The notes under the pieces were generated by a model. The model had not been told where the DNA came from and searched no databases. It saw only the letters and a list, made by a program, of their open reading frames with translations. A stretch of DNA of 6,465 nucleotides, taken from Kiritimatiellales bacterium. GTDB lineage: Bacteria; Verrucomicrobiota; Kiritimatiellia; Kiritimatiellales; Pontiellaceae. The stretch covers positions 1-6,465 of the forward strand of contig WFRA01000279.1 of the NCBI GenBank assembly GCA_015486775.1, written 5' to 3'. Made by a program: the position numbers and the translations under genes. Each line of letters opens with the position of its first letter. The first letter of the stretch is position 1. Of the stretch, positions 1-5,277 are shown in pieces.

Positions 1-678
1 CCTTTGGCAGAGCGCGCGGGTCTCCGGGTCTTCCAGCAGTTCGCTGGTCAGCGCGTCGCGGACGACGGTCAGGCCGTTGAAGGGAATGTTCCAGACCAGT
101 TTTTTCCAGCGAGCCAGCGGAAGGTCGTCGATCAGCTTGACGGGGATTCCCGCGCTCACCAGATCCGCTCCCAGCTGTTCGAGCCGGGGCGTGGTTCCCG
201 CAGGTTGCCCGTCCTTGCGGTACTCGCCGAGCGTGACGAGGCCATAGTCGAGGTGCCGGATCCGCCCAGGGCCGATCTTGTTGGAGCAGAGGAAGCATAG
301 GCCGCCAACCACTCGGCCGGAGCCGACGGTTCTTGCGGCCTCTGCGTCGCTGCCCAATCCGTTCTGGAGGGTCAGCACAAAGCCATCATCCTTGAGAACA
401 TGCGGCAGGATGCCGGGAAGCAGGTGGTTTTCCGTGGTCTTGAGTGCAACGATGGCCAGGTCGCAGCGCGGCATTTTTCCGGGATCGTCGTAGGCGGAAA
501 CTTCCGGAAGCTGGAAGTTCCCGTTCGGCGATTCGATCGCCAGGCCGTTGCGCCGGACATGGGCGTAGTCGCTGTGCAGTAGGAAATGGACTCCAAAGCC
601 CGCCTTTTGTAGCAGGCCACCATAGTAGCCGCCGACGGCACCTGTGCCAATGATGGCAATTTTTCGGTTGGGTTGCAT
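1..678 (-). CDS. panE: Ketopantoate reductase (PanE/ApbA family), 3' end cut off by the window
   Basis: Likely 2-dehydropantoate 2-reductase, which reduces ketopantoate to pantoate with NADPH in cytosolic pantothenate/CoA synthesis. The frame is open for 226 codons from the ATG at 678 to the left edge; the family is about 300 residues, so roughly 75 C-terminal residues are missing. Residues 7-21 carry the Rossmann dinucleotide motif IAIIGTGAVGGYYGG (G11, G13, G16). VALKTTEN puts a lysine at 80 where the family has its conserved active-site-cleft lysine, and QNG follows at 106-108. RWKKLVWNIPFN (190-201) matches the second conserved Lys/Asn block at the start of the helical domain. The start is fixed by the N-terminal Rossmann strand, but no Shine-Dalgarno sits just before it: the preceding bases are pyrimidine-rich and an AGGAGG lies 21 nt upstream. 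Other members of the family (opine-type or uncharacterised 2-hydroxyacid reductases) cannot be excluded without the C-terminus. Confidence 0.88.
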   Translation of the reverse strand, partial: MQPNRKIAIIGTGAVGGYYGGLLQKAGFGVHFLLHSDYAHVRRNGLAIESPNGNFQLPEVSAYDDPGKMPRCDLAIVALKTTENHLLPGILPHVLKDDGFVLTLQNGLGSDAEAARTVGSGRVVGGLCFLCSNKIGPGRIRHLDYGLVTLGEYRKDGQPAGTTPRLEQLGADLVSAGIPVKLIDDLPLARWKKLVWNIPFNGLTVVRDALTSELLEDPETRALCQR

Positions 679-685
679 GGGGAGG

Positions 686-733
686 AAAAAGAAAACCGAC
701 CTCCTGCACGATGCGAGGAAGCCGGTTTTTTTT
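686..733 (-). terminator. Rho-independent terminator after the RHH gene, probably bidirectional
   Basis: A seven-pair outer stem (692-698 with 723-729) encloses a second stem (700-703 with 715-718) and a three-pair tip (706-708 with 712-714). Read on the minus strand it is followed by TTTTCTTTTT and lies 16 bases past the stop of the RHH gene. Read on the plus strand it is followed by eight T, though no plus-strand gene ends here. It separates the small gene from panE downstream on the same strand. Confidence 0.75.
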
Positions 734-748
734 GTCAGGAACCGACAG

Positions 749-928
749 CTAGGATTCTTTCAACTGCAACTTCTTGCCGGACTTGATCCATTCGCCAAGA
801 ATAATCTTGCAGTATGCGCCGGTCGAGAGCTGCATGGACGATGCCCGCCGCTCCAGCTCTTTGGCCATCGACATTTTCATGTTGATGCCAATGGTCTTTG
901 TTCCTTTTCCTGCTGGGTTTGTAGCCAT
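749..928 (-). CDS. Small ribbon-helix-helix (CopG/Arc-like) DNA-binding protein
   Basis: A 59-residue basic protein, MATNPAGKGTKTIGINMK at its start. A predicted beta strand (about 11-18, TKTIGINM) is followed by helix A (21-32, MAKELERRASSM), a short turn with a conserved-type Ser-Thr (35-36) and helix B (37-50, GAYCKIILGEWIKS). That strand-helix-helix order, with hydrophobic spacing and Arg/Lys in the strand and first helix, is typical of RHH repressors that dimerise and read DNA with the paired strand. The start is well supported: AAAGGAGG lies 7 bases before the ATG. This frame stays open upstream to about 2044, but that part is antisense to the NYN gene and is not coding. No toxin gene adjoins it, so it looks like a lone regulator, perhaps autoregulatory or acting on the divergent NYN gene (inference). 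The family call is by pattern only. Confidence 0.75.
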   Translation of the reverse strand: MATNPAGKGTKTIGINMKMSMAKELERRASSMQLSTGAYCKIILGEWIKSGKKLQLKES

Positions 929-956
929 GATGCCACCTCCTTTGTTATTTATATGA

Positions 957-984
957 ACTCTATGCCTGTGTTCTTGTTTTGCAA
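957..984 (-). promoter_or_regulatory. Candidate promoter of the RHH gene
   Basis: On the minus strand TTGCAA (984-979) and TAGAGT (962-957) are 16 bases apart, four of six matches each to the sigma70 boxes. A start near 950 would give a leader of about 22 bases that keeps the strong Shine-Dalgarno. The nearer TATAAA (953-948) is a poorer fit because transcription from it would begin inside the Shine-Dalgarno. Confidence 0.35.
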
Positions 985-1000
985 ACATTAAATTGCGAAA
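977..1000. repeat. Paired TTGCRAA half-sites, possible operator
   Basis: The perfect palindrome TTTGCAAA (978-985) is followed 14 bases on by TTGCGAAA (993-1000). The first copy overlaps the candidate -35 box of the RHH gene. Direct repeats at such spacing suit a dimeric RHH repressor, but the assignment is inference from position and pattern. Confidence 0.3.
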
Positions 1001-1051
1001 TAAACTCTTGGATGGGGAGGCATGGCGGCAACAGAAAGCAACCGCGATGGC

Positions 1052-1079
1052 TTGGAAATCGGGCGGGCTCGTGTATACT
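1052..1079 (+). promoter_or_regulatory. Sigma70-like promoter of the NYN gene
   Basis: TTGGAA (1052-1057) and TATACT (1074-1079) are separated by 16 bases, four and five matches to the consensus boxes. Transcription would start near 1086, giving a leader of about 40 bases before the ATG at 1127. No repressor site is obvious between the boxes. Confidence 0.6.
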
Positions 1080-1126
1080 TCGGCGCGTATTTGAGTGCGA
1101 AACGGTTTTAAAAAGGGAGCCAGCCG

Positions 1127-1945
1127 ATGAATGATGGAAGCAAGACGCAGATCATGGCGGTCTACTGCGATTTCGAGAATGTTGCGCTGGGGGTCAAGGA
1201 CACCGACTTTCCCCGCTTCAACATGGGCAAGGTGCTCGAGCGCTTGCTGCTGAAAGGGAATATCGTGGTGAAGAAAGCCTACTGCGACTGGGCGCGCTAC
1301 AAGGAGTTTAAGGGCTCGATGCACGAGGCCTCTTTCGAGTTGATCGAGATTCCCCATGTGCGCATGTCGGGAAAGAACTCGGCCGACATCCGCATGGTGG
1401 TCGATGCGCTCGACCTCTGCTACACCAAAGAGCATGTTGACACCTTCGTGCTCGTTACCGGTGATTCCGACTTTTCCCCGCTGGTGAGCAAGCTGCGCGA
1501 AAACAACAAGACAGTGATCGGGGTGGGGGTGAAAAATTCCACCTCCGACCTGCTGATCGCCAACTGCGACGAATTTATCTACTACGACGACCTCGCTCAG
1601 CCCATCCAGCCGCGCAAGAAGGCCGCCGCCAAGAAAACGGCCAAGAAGACCGCCAAGAAAACCGCAGCCAAAAAGCAGCTCCCGGCGGACGACAAGAAGC
1701 AGGAGGCCTGCGAACTGGTGGCGGAAACCTACGAGGCGCTGCTCCAGGAGCGCGGCGAGGAAGATCGCATCTGGGGGTCGATGATCAAGCAGGCGCTCAA
1801 GCGCCGCAAGCCCGGTTTCTCGGAATCCTACTATGGTTTCCGCTCCTTCGGGGAGCTGATCGAGGAGGCCAAAGCACGCGGGCTGGTCGGATTCCTTCGC
1901 GACGAGAAGTCGGGCGGGTTTATCGTGACGGCTGGCAATTCCTAG
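1127..1945 (+). CDS. NYN-domain (LabA/DUF88-like) ribonuclease with Lys-rich linker and C-terminal LOTUS/OST-HTH-like domain
   Basis: A 272-residue soluble protein, probably a metal-dependent RNA nuclease of the PIN-like NYN superfamily. Residues 9-155 form the NYN domain: AVYCDFENVAL gives the first acidic residue D15 and N18; SADIRMVVDAL gives D87; VLVTGDSDFSPLV gives D113 and D115, completing the usual acidic metal-binding cluster. Residues 163-183 are a linker of repeated Lys-Lys-Thr-Ala units resembling histone H1-like tails, which may contact nucleic acid. Residues about 190-270 (EACELVAETYEALL, then SMIKQALKRRKPGF, then the YYGFRSFGELIEEAKARGLV block) fit the OST-HTH/LOTUS fold, an RNA-binding module often fused to NYN. 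GGGAG lies 7 bases before the ATG. It is a single gene with its own promoter, divergent from the RHH gene and convergent with the tRNA unit. Substrate and physiological role cannot be read from the sequence. Confidence 0.88.
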   Translation: MNDGSKTQIMAVYCDFENVALGVKDTDFPRFNMGKVLERLLLKGNIVVKKAYCDWARYKEFKGSMHEASFELIEIPHVRMSGKNSADIRMVVDALDLCYTKEHVDTFVLVTGDSDFSPLVSKLRENNKTVIGVGVKNSTSDLLIANCDEFIYYDDLAQPIQPRKKAAAKKTAKKTAKKTAAKKQLPADDKKQEACELVAETYEALLQERGEEDRIWGSMIKQALKRRKPGFSESYYGFRSFGELIEEAKARGLVGFLRDEKSGGFIVTAGNS

Positions 1946-1970
1946 TCGGGGTTTGTGGCAATCCTGTTCC

Positions 1971-2007
1971 GAAAATAAAAGCCCCCATCCATTCCGGAAG
2001 GGGGTTT
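1971..2007 (-). terminator. Terminator of the tRNA unit, between convergent genes
   Basis: CCCCC (1982-1986) pairs with GGGGG (2000-2004). The stem continues after one A-A mismatch with three more pairs (1988-1990 with 1996-1998) and a five-base loop. On the minus strand the stem is followed by GCTTTTATTTTC, a good U-tract, and begins only about 5 bases past the tRNA CCA end. On the plus strand only TTTGAA follows, so it would be a weak terminator for the NYN gene. Confidence 0.75.
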
Positions 2008-2011
2008 GAAG

Positions 2012-2087
2012 TGGTGGCTGTGAGTGGACTTGAACCACCGACAAGCGGATTATGATTCCGCTGCTCTGCCAACTGAGCTACACAGCC
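2012..2087 (-). tRNA. tRNA with CAU anticodon, elongator Met (tRNA-Ile2 not excluded)
   Basis: A complete 76-base cloverleaf with encoded CCA. The acceptor arm is GGCTGTG/CACAGCC followed by ACCA; the D stem is GCTC/GAGC; the anticodon stem is GCGGA/TCCGC with loop ATCATAA; the T arm is GGTGG/CCACT around TTCAAGT. The anticodon CAT lies at plus-strand positions 2052-2054. It is not an initiator: bases 1 and 72 are paired and the anticodon stem lacks the three consecutive G-C pairs. CAU can also belong to the lysidine-modified tRNA-Ile that reads AUA. The body resembles elongator Met species I know from other bacteria, so Met is preferred. It begins 24 bases after the stop of the DNA glycosylase gene and no strong promoter is visible in that gap; TTGGCC and TTTAAC, 18 bases apart in the end of the preceding gene, are a weak possibility. 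Confidence 0.95.
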
Positions 2088-2111
2088 GTTGAAAAGAAGT
2101 GCAGAAGGTAG

Positions 2112-2795
2112 TTAAACCGCCCCGTGCTTGGCAAGGCCAATATCAGGATTTTTTCGGGCAATGCCTTCGAGGGGGCAGCCGGTGCATTCCGGCTTGGTTT
2201 TGCAGTGCTCTTTCCCAAGCCGGACGATGAGCGCATGGTATTCGTTGAAGAGCCGGGGATCGGCGGGGAGGTTGTCGGCGAAGAGCCTTGCGAGGTCGTC
2301 GTAGCGGGTTTTTTCGCCGCACAATCCATGGCGGGAAAGGAAGCGCCGGGTGTAGGCGTCGATCACGAAGACGGGGCGCTTCCCGGCATAGAGCAGGATG
2401 CTGTCGGCGGTTTCGGGGCCGATGCCTTTCCAGGAGAGCAGTTCGTGGCGCAGGGTGGGGGTGTCGAGCGCAAAGAGCCGGTCCAGCGATCCATCGAACC
2501 GGTTTCGGAGTGTTGCGGCCATTGCTTTGATGTAGTCGGCTTTCTGGTTGAAGTAGCCTGCCGGGCGGATCCATCCGGTAAGCTTTTCCTGCGGGCAATT
2601 TTCCAAGGTCCGGAGGTTTAGCGCACCGTTTTTCCGAAGGTTGGAAAGAGCCTTTTCCACGTTGGTCCACGCCGTGTTTTGGGTGAGGATGGCACCGAGC
2701 ATCATTTCTGCCCGCGTCCGAGCCGGCCACCAGTGTTGCTCTCCCCAGTGGGCGAAGAGGGCGTCGTGGAACCGCTGGATGGCGGGGGTTTTCAT
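2112..2795 (-). CDS. HhH-GPD DNA glycosylase, endonuclease III-like, probably monofunctional
   Basis: A 227-residue base-excision repair enzyme of the endonuclease III/MagIII type. The N-terminal helices include MMLGAILTQNTAWTNVEKAL (31-50), the equivalent of the LLSAQ block. The helix-hairpin-helix is WKGIGPETADSILL (122-135) and the catalytic aspartate is D146 in VIDAYTRR. In endonuclease III the lysine 18 residues before that aspartate performs AP-lyase chemistry; here that place is E128, so the enzyme is expected to remove bases without cutting the strand, as MagIII and AlkA do. The C-terminus has C198, C204 and C207 as in the iron-sulphur loop, but no fourth cysteine follows. The ATG at 2795 overlaps the TGA of the upstream gene (ATGA), suggesting coupled translation; no clear Shine-Dalgarno is seen. 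The frame stays open upstream but that part is antisense-like low-complexity Arg-rich sequence over the membrane gene. The damaged-base substrate is unknown. Confidence 0.85.
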   Translation of the reverse strand: MKTPAIQRFHDALFAHWGEQHWWPARTRAEMMLGAILTQNTAWTNVEKALSNLRKNGALNLRTLENCPQEKLTGWIRPAGYFNQKADYIKAMAATLRNRFDGSLDRLFALDTPTLRHELLSWKGIGPETADSILLYAGKRPVFVIDAYTRRFLSRHGLCGEKTRYDDLARLFADNLPADPRLFNEYHALIVRLGKEHCKTKPECTGCPLEGIARKNPDIGLAKHGAV

Positions 2796-3151
2796 GGAGC
2801 GGATGTCCGGCGACCCCTTCGGAAATGAACGATGGCCGTGTCGATGACGTTGGCGGCGTAGACCAGCATGGCGGCCGCGAAGGAGGCGAGCAGGCGGCCG
2901 AGGTGGACGGGTTCCGGCTCGTAGGTCTCGAATTCGAATCCCATGCGGTAGTAGCTGGCGATCAGCCCGAAGGCCACCACGCAGAACACGGAAAAGGCGG
3001 CCAGAAAGAGGGTGGAGAACAGAATGCCCGCCACCCATCTTTTCTGGACGAATTGTCCAACCCCCGGAAAAACCATCGCCGAGAGGAAGATTGCCATGTG
3101 AGCGGACTTTCCCCGTGCCGGACTGTTTCCTTCTTTTGGCCGATGCTTCAT
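2792..3151 (-). CDS. Small integral membrane protein with PGxGQ motif (TM2/DUF5683-like)
   Basis: A 119-residue protein of unknown function. The first 18 residues are basic and hydrophilic. Three hydrophobic stretches follow: about 19-34 (MAIFLSAMVFPGVGQF), 39-67 (a long segment rich in Phe, Leu and Val) and 86-107 (GRLLASFAAAMLVYAANVID). A short acidic loop (71-83) lies between the last two, and the tail is basic (HFRRGRRTSAP). PGVGQFVQKRWVAGILF recalls the Pro-Gly-x-Gly-Gln, then Trp/Lys-Gly pattern of small TM2-like membrane proteins; that is a resemblance, not a family assignment. The ATG at 3151 has GGGA about 8 bases upstream and comes 19 bases after the stop of the SHD1/PA14 gene; its own stop overlaps the glycosylase start. 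The tight linkage suggests it works with, or is made together with, the membrane-anchored SHD1/PA14 protein. Confidence 0.8.
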   Translation of the reverse strand: MKHRPKEGNSPARGKSAHMAIFLSAMVFPGVGQFVQKRWVAGILFSTLFLAAFSVFCVVAFGLIASYYRMGFEFETYEPEPVHLGRLLASFAAAMLVYAANVIDTAIVHFRRGRRTSAP

Positions 3152-3170
3152 CTGCTTCCCGTGGAGGACA

Positions 3171-5066
3171 CTAGGATTCGACCCCGTCGTAGTTCGTCGA
3201 GCGGGGCTGGGTCGGGTGGATACGTTTCCCGCTTTTGTTGAAGTAGCTACCAACCGGAAGCGTTCGCAGATTATCAAGAATGTTGAACAGCCACGCGTTC
3301 GATTCCGCGTGTTGGATGATCTCCCCCCGCTCGTCGGTGACGACGACTAAGTAGCCGTAGTACTTCGTTCCTTGAAACGCACTGAAAATGTTGGTGACGT
3401 GGAGCGTTACCTTTTTCTTGGTGCTATAGGAGAAGAGGCGGTTTTCCTGTTTCGCAGGAACAAAGTGATCGTCCTCTCGCGTTAGCAGGACAAAACTGTT
3501 GTCGTCGGAATACTGTTTTCCGACGGCGAAAATCTCCACCTTTAGGTCGTGGTCGTAGTCGCCCGTCGAGACCTGCTTAAGCTTGGCCTTGAAGGTGTAG
3601 TCGAACATGGTGGGTGGAACGCGCGTGCTGTATGGACTCGGGGGATAGGTCCATTGAGAGGTCAGCTTCGCGAAATCGATGTTGAATTCGGGTGGCTGCT
3701 CTAGTTCGATATAGTTGCGATCCGCCTCCGAGAAACGCTCTAGCGGAATCTTCTTCTGCCGTCCACGCGGATCCTTCAGCACAACCTCTTTGCCGATAAT
3801 GGCGACAAATCTGGCCTGAACGCTTTTGCCGCCATCGAGGGTCCATGTGCGCATTTCGTCCACGGCCTTTTCCGCCTGCGCCGCCTGGTTGGTTGCGGTC
3901 GGTTCCACCTCGGCCACTTGGTTGCTGACGACATGCACGCTGGTCTCGTAGTCCGAGAAGATCGGTCCGTTGGTAACGCAGGCCTCGTTGCGGCCCAGAT
4001 CCTTGAGGATGGCGTCCTGCAGCTCCCATGAGGGGTAGGCGGTTTTGAATATGGGGAGGATCGGGGCGCCTTGCCTGTTTTTCGGATACTCCACCCCCTG
4101 AACCTCCACCAGCAACATGGCGCAGTAGACGCCGCCCGGCTTTTCGCCGATCAGTACCTCCATGTCGACCGGTTCGCCGGCCTTGAGGGTGATCCAGTCC
4201 CCGACGACCGATTTGTTGTTTCCAAGCCAATACCTGCGCGAATCCGCCTTGTCGGGCGTAGTCCACAGGGGCGAGAAGTAGGCGTCCGAACTGTTTCCCG
4301 AATCCGTTTTCCAGCAGGCGACCAGCACCAGTTCCCCATCGACGCGGACAAACATTTCGTCGTCGCCAAACCCCCAGAAGCGGAAGGTGATGTCGTCCTT
4401 GTAGACCAGTTGCCCCTTGTAGTGCACGGCCCAGCACCACCCGCCCGTCTGGGGCTCCCCGAACGCGGTGGGTGCCTCCGTGGAGAGGATGGGGGGGATC
4501 ATGATGGTTGTGGCGTAGAGCTTCTTTGGCGAGCGGTAGTAGTGGGACCAGATCGAGGGTTTCCAGTCATTGCGCAGGAACCGCATCAGCTCCTGCATGT
4601 ATTTGTCCGTATCCATGCCGGCAAGCAGGGGCTTGCCCTTCCGGTCGCGCTTGAAATCGTAGAAGGTGCCCACTAGGTCGTTGCCCACGGTTTGGCCGCT
4701 ACCGAAGACCGTCACCTCTCCTAGATCGGGCATCAGGTCGAATCCGCCGATCCCTCCGCCCAGGCTTTCACCTATGCCGGACATTTCCGGAAGCTGGATG
4801 TCGGGCATGCTGGTCTTCTGGACCCTGGTGACGATACGGGTGGTGGCTTTGGGCTTGGTGCTCTTCTTCACTCTCACCTTCGGCTTCTTGAGCTTCATTT
4901 TCGGCCGCTCCACCGCCTTGGGCGGCTCGAACTCCACCTCCTTCTGCTTCACCACCGTAAAGACCACAAACATGCCCGCGAGCAGGAAAAGCCCAGTATG
5001 GATCAGTATGCTGATCACCACTGCCGTCGGCATCCCCCGCACCACCTTTTTCTCTTTCTGCTTCAT
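3171..5066 (-). CDS. Membrane-anchored TonB-like protein with PA14-like and SHD1 domains
   Basis: A 631-residue protein of unknown function, largely extracytoplasmic by prediction. After a short basic N-terminus a single membrane anchor (13-39, TAVVISILIHTGLFLLAGMF and onward) is followed by a Pro/Lys-rich stalk (44-84, with PKMKLKKPKVRVKK), the layout of TonB-family energy transducers, although no TonB C-terminal domain is present. Residues 88-125 are glycine-rich (MPDIQLPEMSGIGESLGGG, then MPDLGEVTVFGSGQ). Residues about 140-325 look like a PA14 beta barrel: ITFRFWGFGDDEMFVRVDG (226-244, with DD at 235-236) and ITLKAGEPVDMEVLIGEKPGG (292-312). Residues 405-453 (RTWTLDGGKSVQARFVAIIG, then KIPLERFSEADRNYIE) match SHD1. 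A further beta-rich region fills 484-600. GAGGTG lies 4 bases before the ATG. It heads the cluster with the small membrane protein and glycosylase. It may bind carbohydrate or peptide ligands at the envelope, but this is inference. Confidence 0.8.
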   Translation of the reverse strand: MKQKEKKVVRGMPTAVVISILIHTGLFLLAGMFVVFTVVKQKEVEFEPPKAVERPKMKLKKPKVRVKKSTKPKATTRIVTRVQKTSMPDIQLPEMSGIGESLGGGIGGFDLMPDLGEVTVFGSGQTVGNDLVGTFYDFKRDRKGKPLLAGMDTDKYMQELMRFLRNDWKPSIWSHYYRSPKKLYATTIMIPPILSTEAPTAFGEPQTGGWCWAVHYKGQLVYKDDITFRFWGFGDDEMFVRVDGELVLVACWKTDSGNSSDAYFSPLWTTPDKADSRRYWLGNNKSVVGDWITLKAGEPVDMEVLIGEKPGGVYCAMLLVEVQGVEYPKNRQGAPILPIFKTAYPSWELQDAILKDLGRNEACVTNGPIFSDYETSVHVVSNQVAEVEPTATNQAAQAEKAVDEMRTWTLDGGKSVQARFVAIIGKEVVLKDPRGRQKKIPLERFSEADRNYIELEQPPEFNIDFAKLTSQWTYPPSPYSTRVPPTMFDYTFKAKLKQVSTGDYDHDLKVEIFAVGKQYSDDNSFVLLTREDDHFVPAKQENRLFSYSTKKKVTLHVTNIFSAFQGTKYYGYLVVVTDERGEIIQHAESNAWLFNILDNLRTLPVGSYFNKSGKRIHPTQPRSTNYDGVES

Positions 5067-5277
5067 GTCACCTCTAAATTATAATTCATGGATATTTTTA
5101 ATGCTTAGCAGTCTGCCTTTGGGAGGGTGGTTTGTCAAGGAGAGTTGCCTCCCACCATGGCCGGTTCCTGTGAGATTGTTTCCGCTAAAAACGGGGAGGA
5201 GCCCGGACGGGACAGCAGGATCAAGTTTTTTTAGCACATTCGTATTGCGCATTCTTGTTCGGTCAATATGAGGGAGC
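5067..5277 (-). promoter_or_regulatory. 210-bp intergenic leader with promoter-like boxes and inverted repeats
   Basis: No convincing gene lies here. On the minus strand, just past the truB stop, TTGACC (5266-5261) is 16 bases from TACGAA (5244-5239), a plausible promoter for the downstream cluster. A perfect TTGACA (5138-5133) has only a poor -10 partner (CAGACT, 5115-5110). TATAAT (5083-5078) is perfect but lacks a -35 box and would start transcripts about 5 bases before the SHD1/PA14 start codon. Inverted repeats are GCTAAAAA (5184-5191) with TTTTTAGC (5228-5235), and GGGAGG (5121-5126) with CCTCCC (5148-5153). Which box is used cannot be decided by eye. Confidence 0.4.
5184..5235. repeat. 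Eight-base inverted repeat with A/T runs around a GC-rich core
   Basis: GCTAAAAA at 5184-5191 and TTTTTAGC at 5228-5235 are perfect complements around a 36-base core that contains a second small hairpin (CCCG/CGGG at 5202-5211). Read on the plus strand the right arm is preceded by seven T. It lies about 43 bases past the truB stop on the minus strand, so it might end or attenuate rbfA-truB transcripts, but the loop is long for a classical terminator. Confidence 0.35.

Noticed and set aside
1022..1111. 29-codon plus-strand open frame with GGGGAGG before its ATG
   Set aside because: Only one base separates the purine run from the ATG, the frame contains the NYN promoter, and the product resembles nothing I recognise.
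1617..1677. Short AAGAAAACCGCC-type tandem repeat
   Set aside because: It is the in-frame coding of the lysine-rich linker, not a CRISPR or independent repeat.
929..2044. Long minus-strand open frame upstream of the RHH gene (would make a 431-residue protein)
   Set aside because: It is antisense to the well-supported NYN gene, starts inside the tRNA, and the real start at 928 has a strong Shine-Dalgarno.
2796..3038. N-terminal extension of the glycosylase frame
   Set aside because: Arg-rich out-of-frame shadow of the membrane protein gene; the glycosylase fold begins at the ATGA-overlap start.
3577..4676. Long open frames on both strands over the SHD1/PA14 gene
   Set aside because: Arg/Gly/Pro-rich shadows typical of alternative frames in GC-rich coding DNA; the 631-codon frame has coherent domains and a ribosome-binding site.
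5078..5083. Perfect TATAAT as the promoter of the SHD1/PA14 gene
   Set aside because: No -35 box at 16-18 bases, and transcription would begin about 5 bases before the ATG, losing most of the Shine-Dalgarno.
5079..5252. 57-codon minus-strand open frame ending 12 bp before the SHD1/PA14 gene
   Set aside because: No Shine-Dalgarno before its ATG, codons such as CTA, TTA and AGA unlike the neighbouring genes, inverted repeats inside it and no recognisable domain.
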